IMG/VR virus record: IMGVR_UViG_3300044511_000182
Location: 1-47,792 of that record
DNA length: 47,792 nucleotides
Reading direction: 5' to 3' (one strand)
Source: a virus
The translations under genes were made by a program, and so were the position numbers. Below the pieces are notes generated by a model. It made no database searches. It had not been told where the DNA came from and saw only the letters and a list, made by a program, of their open reading frames with translations. Shown in pieces: positions 46,301 to 47,792 of this stretch; position 1 is the first letter of the stretch, and each line of letters begins with the position of its first letter.

Positions 46301-47437
46301 AGCAAATATCGCCGCGATGCCTTCGGCGAACTGTTCTAGTGGGGACGTCTCACCATAGAAGGTTCTGACGAAAGGTACCTCGGGTGGCAACTTTCCTCTC
46401 TGGCGCCAAATCTTGTCCCATTCCGGCTTGCCATAGATTCTCTCAAATACTCCTGGCGTGCCTGTCTTATCAATAAAATCAAGATTAAAGGCATCTTCTG
46501 TTATGTAAGCCAAGTGGAGGTCGCGACGCGTTGGAGTGTCTGACGACCGACGGAGGTCTTTCCCAAACACCTCTAAGTGTAAGTAATGTGCCCACTCATG
46601 GGTGAGTATTGACTCTAGGGATTTCCTTACTTGGAATCGTCGAGTCCCCTTGTCCCCACCAACGCTCGCACCAAATAGGAACTCAAACTTTCTGTGGAAT
46701 GCGGCCATCACTCTTGACGCGACGGGCGATGCCGACCCCTTGCCAAGTTTTGTTTTCATTCCATCTGGCGATACGCCGATGCCGAACCCTGTAAAGAAAA
46801 TCCCTGAGTATTCGAGTTCTTTACCGTCATTGGATAGGGCGAATACGGGGGGGAAACCGTACTGCTCTACCATCGCTCTCATCGATGGATTAGATAACTG
46901 TTGCTCAACACCACGTCGCAACTTCGCGACCGCTTCTGGGGAGAAGTCAATAGTCACCCGTGAGCCACCCGTGGCGCCCTGGACGATCTTGCGTACCTCT
47001 CGCATTACTTCATCTGGCGTTAGATCGACATACGACTTCGCAACTACGTGCTCTGCTATTAGGGCGGCTAGTTCTTCATACGACCCCGGTACTTGCGTGC
47101 GTGCTATGTCCGATGCCGACATACCCCTGAGCCGCCTGCGATAGCCTGAACTTCTTGACTCGTTCCTTATTCTCGCTAACTGCGACGCCTCTCTTAGTGC
47201 TCGTTCTGTTGCTCGCACCACCGCACTGATAACCGACGGTCTCTCAAACGGCGTACCGTCCTGAACCAAACCGTCGCCATCGCCATCGACTGCGTCGGGG
47301 TCAAACGTTTCGACCCTCACGCCTCCTACTCTCAGCCCTGCCTTGACCTCGGGCGAAACCAACCACCTAGACATCACGACATTATCGCTAGACGTTCCAA
47401 CGATGTAATCCAACTCTGACCAACTCCTGCTACACAA
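37325..47437 (-). CDS. 3370-aa polyvalent protein / candidate polyprotein
   Basis: Domains in order (approximate residues): DGDGDGLVQDGTPFERP acidic motif (51-67); zincin 1 HEWAHYLH (280); zincin 2 HEYGHYVH (653); zincin 3 HEYGHYLD (1084); helical region; ParB-like MLDGHHRWAG (1710); WYL-like (VLVFSYTKP...YLVASDL..RDFRIDRV, 2000-2050); DnaQ/DEDDh 3'-5' exonuclease (FIAFDFETVG 2105, AQNHPFD, HSADVDAEA 2275); GNAT 1 (HRGRGIATAFNNR, 2465); HTH (GPWKLADKYETSNTHIRKI, 2690); GNAT 2 (KKSHRRRGLGTAMMKMH, 2880); hydrophobic C-terminal module. Short (L/F)(A/Q/G)SRG(G/N) motifs stand at about 433, 438, 793, 1946, 2352, 2621, 2723, 2932 and 3111, mostly between modules. Such proteins are often injected with phage DNA. 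The called start is TTG; ATG at codon 22 (MSRWLVSPEVKAG) is likely. Confidence 0.88.
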   Translation of the reverse strand: MCSRSWSELDYIVGTSSDNVVMSRWLVSPEVKAGLRVGGVRVETFDPDAVDGDGDGLVQDGTPFERPSVISAVVRATERALREASQLARIRNESRSSGYRRRLRGMSASDIARTQVPGSYEELAALIAEHVVAKSYVDLTPDEVMREVRKIVQGATGGSRVTIDFSPEAVAKLRRGVEQQLSNPSMRAMVEQYGFPPVFALSNDGKELEYSGIFFTGFGIGVSPDGMKTKLGKGSASPVASRVMAAFHRKFEFLFGASVGGDKGTRRFQVRKSLESILTHEWAHYLHLEVFGKDLRRSSDTPTRRDLHLAYITEDAFNLDFIDKTGTPGVFERIYGKPEWDKIWRQRGKLPPEVPFVRTFYGETSPLEQFAEGIAAIFAHDGIDRDLVSPGFERMVAEILELDPNTDLREQVVKMGSAAERLPLDTPGGLASRGALSSRGEHLESRRWDSNLEGMSPEDIALEITPRNEYDFIDRMLSHLAISDDDKAMEEQIRDAWEEFFRDIEKLEPITYAERIASESDWSIDWKTNDIRDGLTAMLTDEPILRALHERFGAPPVITTTKPGVKTLSVAHVGADENWAGIHIRMPSSGSVIVLSPEDAKGLGRDSRLGVASSTDSRRSLISRLSSLLDRRYRKPKGVTRMLVDPGPRGTYRHEYGHYVHNKLRDPYRRVDPSISRWVSAYAEDTWEKFFEKIGRPDWAEAWEQRFVREMPPDFPATNPMYAWTNPLEMFAEGFAAYMSPNPESRAMNNDAMNRMLDTVLSVEIGGPREQHLIDPSKVPPQNLQVAARRADGLASRGSAPSRSGAPSYSTDRQIVNRRGKPKRTKRRSEMFQNTSTDEKVAYAVPTTKQEYYQMVYDAWHERVVAGHASASWGRTRRRLEDVDKLLTFDPETGKPTSRIPEIQEGLDKVWERAKLAEPDFSPEAVAMSREIFRRSLDSSPAMRWAVEQHGMPPVGMASDSAMRMTIASYISHPLGHLSLRDPDASKVIIDRMRADLGPKATLFDYLKHPDFDKLFRAATGDEDGKPWFPTVGGYVNDSGGGSILLYPGSTGHRMWMDGYRMDLGHVPKPGDHNVLDKSLEGVILHEYGHYLDYYARRRASGMADGSMPQSEAFEYAFNVHGALAKIGLMDVINGKRDPNGYWTQTRYGQTSTDEMIAEAVAAVLSGNPAAIEMLSPALRDQAYWLVGVKATNAEKPGKRTYPTMPWAMSAEELQVAAMASEDVREMAQASQRVDIFLDEMAQRSPKNRRRQADSIDEGVQRLGETMRRWEKEREKQRKRQEEWERNNPGQPMPLMGDATRGKTVPPSKEEQERSAKEAVELARQAQGYLKILREHGYTDLDDLDPGETEEILEAIFRGRVSLTGDKTYDNRNIYEAQDAAAAKVMMALGYAVTIRDDKAGESKLLEESIDEFAAEIDKMTGEMADAESDLFQNWLKSYGMTIDEFRKMPKGSERKKIVDNFAASFEINLCNYYIAGTNVFCGENIGVTRVDMPQLSGRTVGKDSPAIRALLAGRIKGKFEMDKKKLGELDEGVQEIVKHLADNWSDIAETYYAGRPVKATIGGKKVTITKEHVDAFLGSVNWNDTEADVVPLFEQAARNLGITVAEAEFVDPETMLGAQNELQTRKVAQMARGVVAAVQAATEWFEEQNGRKPTRDEIMKLVSDRKQLAELRKWDVAKHGGDGKYNVFTKADGMFQATLATGKGDGQRYMLDGHHRWAGLILANKMLRDSGYDDQTVLLQIKRLETDIMTGLEVGRTIQELMGIKNAALGAETPFDRGKGEIVPIGADEYATLLKKLSPAELGKSLMELRLKKQYEKDLIGASSRPEREFLPGLLDAMTGGLSPMARSRRLGPSTPGKTVEQIERRTKPRKPRLYLDPESGDEYIIGQSGRRFVATIGGFEAASLDVFPGDDGLPKTHGVESRPGTPSGLAEELVAAASERYAGLASRGDDRVVDIKQPNVQPVGEDDILVTELPGEPGSEEHAAAFVAIAEKSRDEGRVLVFSYTKPGSPPETRRVRVTEIKKGSKATYLVASDLDRNGESRDFRIDRVGAPEVKKSPSGANVTTKQPKKPRSQPAPYAGEGQRVFDGATSWRDVVQNLGKGEFIAFDFETVGFDADPVTGEMLRTGLPVQIGLVRIRDGQIVERLNLYMNPGVPLSGWSKDNLKRYDPETGKMIQMTDEWLATQPPYADVLRQAIEFMGPNPILVAQNHPFDKMAMEQALEAAGLSDLFTPAGYLDSLGIAKLAYPEKSSRKLRGYRLGDLAEEFGYDMGDGWHSADVDAEAAWQIIVNMTNRLADAEDAGESVDRTLLNPVDVEMRMKATSAEYKRQLEALRAFEAARNKMPNAEPSLQSRGATVPQERIDGGKGLIDHLESSPRPSKKPIAGPVLIDDARSVFDGEIVGRDGRKYKIRVQQAILYHPDDSTSSISVDGGVFDESGEEVATWTRNIRYDKITNRAHAFHKSFIVADGHRGRGIATAFNNRNDDLYSTLGFGDTLVDAASSTSRARSPRRMTGVTHWARTGYDVSRNKDWNALKNALEQIVKETRDGGELLDDGPIPPKTIRRIEDIIDDMNRTGFNDPARLTAGEILRWPGADQALASVYDGLGLNIEMRKTAGSSEGFASRGGRFSRREPALFDGAPRYTNFPGSTVSPANVRWERERRHRVSLEQPEMAEQILQEYEQDIVGPWKLADKYETSNTHIRKIIQMARRNRRQKEESASVGLQSRGGISGSTKLRVIDNDDERIQKLMPMIIDEEPSPGIRARIDAVRLSDDFPSDMKAYDTLARYGRNKRRFVEYVDSNGKTTPYLLQNTSRGDKVIVYRVDALMKLIESRDGKISDYALQHPADRNNSLNSAIAGIMHASLPIGTRAAKDHYEIYGIEVKKSHRRRGLGTAMMKMHRDTFPELRLSHSSQLSEDGKNFAVATPTLSGGFQSRGNAPRKYDLDEFIDEIRENDRRGKNKKPKKATQGWRNWTSGVKPQSGTDPDDPTRLEHYAAYPVVEPQDFGWRNGDPGTPRWMPFRDAIREEVSRGNEVPDEDIVSGLAGNEAIWVTHDKREAARYSMGAEDWDSDIPDETLDSLVQEVDLRGSVPVLDDGDGGYLYVRPRKSRGLGSRGGQPGTWSGWQRTPEWIRATGDPETIRMTWNAASRRVDQAFREMDINGGSTSNIVREGLEFATAFAGASILARTANLPETDLDFMLDSGLGQLAERYGMDFAIGLVGQQLITWGSINREKMAKKAEEIRARIKKMGEMSRRATSQTRLIWGQVADMAKPNRVRKKSVRITGNPAAAWAQMSWKSWLKSRPPETTARMAPTRPIAYERMARELFESGYLGLPGTWGPAKAVALDESYREIGGGFTALQPLGATNP

Positions 47438-47551
47438 ACCAAGTGCGAAGTCTCCACAATAACATCACCACCTATTGTAATACTCAACGGCATCGGTATT
47501 AGTAATGCCTGTCGTACACCACGTCGCATCGACACGCCATCTCGCCGTCAC

Positions 47552-47565
47552 CGAACGCGTGTTCG
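47552..47565. promoter_or_regulatory. LexA-like box 6
   Basis: CGAAC-GCGT-GTTCG, about 115 nt upstream of the polyvalent-protein start. Confidence 0.6.
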
Positions 47566-47573
47566 CTCGGTAC

Positions 47574-47587
47574 CGAACGCGTGTTCG
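47574..47587. promoter_or_regulatory. LexA-like box 7
   Basis: Second identical CGAAC-GCGT-GTTCG, 22 nt (about two helical turns) from box 6. The rest of 47438-47792 shows no gene I can support. Confidence 0.6.
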
Positions 47588-47792
47588 TTCCGATGGCGTC
47601 GGGCGTTCGGGACTTCCGGAAACCGAGTAGGGGGGGCGGGCACCCCCGTGCGGATATTGGCGGCTCTGTCGGCTGTTGAATTTATCTGGCGGTGTCTGGG
47701 GGTGTGGTGCCTCTGGTGATGCTTCCCCTGCGATGGATAGTTGTTACCTTGTAGCGGTAGAGTATTGCCAAATTGATTCGTTCGCTTTTTAG

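Overview
The window looks like part of a large double-stranded DNA phage (or phage-derived element) of an actinobacterium. Phage signs: a small-terminase-like HTH protein, a phage-type ParB/HNH-free replication module, a secreted lysozyme-like enzyme, phage class II ribonucleotide reductase, SSB, C5 DNA methyltransferase, a tRNA, dozens of tiny tightly packed genes and a 10-kb multi-domain gene. Actinobacterial signs: LexA-type boxes of the CGAAC-N4-GTTCG form, TANNNT -10 boxes without -35 boxes, and many genes whose start codon lies 6-8 nt after the -10 box (leaderless mRNAs). No large terminase, portal, major capsid or integrase gene is visible, so most of the structural genome lies outside.

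Layout. 1-4.0 kb: mostly leftward, a replication-accessory cluster (G39P-like helicase loader/inhibitor, DnaD/replisome-organiser-like protein) with overlapping small genes and a repeated TGACGGTGG motif. 4.0-6.2 kb: a metallopeptidase-VWA gene coupled to a MoxR-type AAA+ ATPase. 6.3-27 kb: an accessory zone of about 50 mostly unknown small genes on both strands, nearly every transcription unit headed by one copy of a phage-specific promoter (TAGCGGCGAC-N6-TANNNT); it also holds a ParB-like protein, YubB-like and KTSC-domain proteins, two MGLD-family proteins, an Arr-like ADP-ribosyltransferase candidate, a DUF3846-like protein, a LysM protein, tRNA-Arg(UCU) and a SMARCAL1-like SNF2 helicase. 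27-33.6 kb: rightward metabolism and DNA-modification block (adenosylcobalamin-dependent RNR, C5 methyltransferase, small-terminase-like protein, ribbon-helix-helix/zinc protein). 33.6-36.7 kb: leftward block with an acidic PDGSFPI-type protein that appears to be joined by a -1 ribosomal frameshift to a DUF5872-DUF6321 protein, then a secreted muralytic enzyme. 36.7-37.2 kb: SSB. 37.3-47.4 kb: one leftward gene for a 3370-residue polyvalent protein (three zincin metallopeptidase modules, ParB-like, WYL-like, DnaQ exonuclease, two GNATs, HTH), with a recurring SRG motif at the domain borders that suggests a processed polyprotein.

How it may work together. RNR, SSB, SNF2 helicase, methyltransferase and the replication cluster support phage DNA synthesis; the AAA+/VWA pair may remodel a metal-dependent complex; the accessory genes form a regulon defined by one promoter type, with LexA-like boxes placed between divergent promoters, so DNA damage (or a phage repressor using the same operator) could switch several of them. 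The main novel signals are the 32-copy promoter family, the probable frameshift fusion, the SRG-punctuated giant protein, and the strand-specific TGACGGTGG sites.
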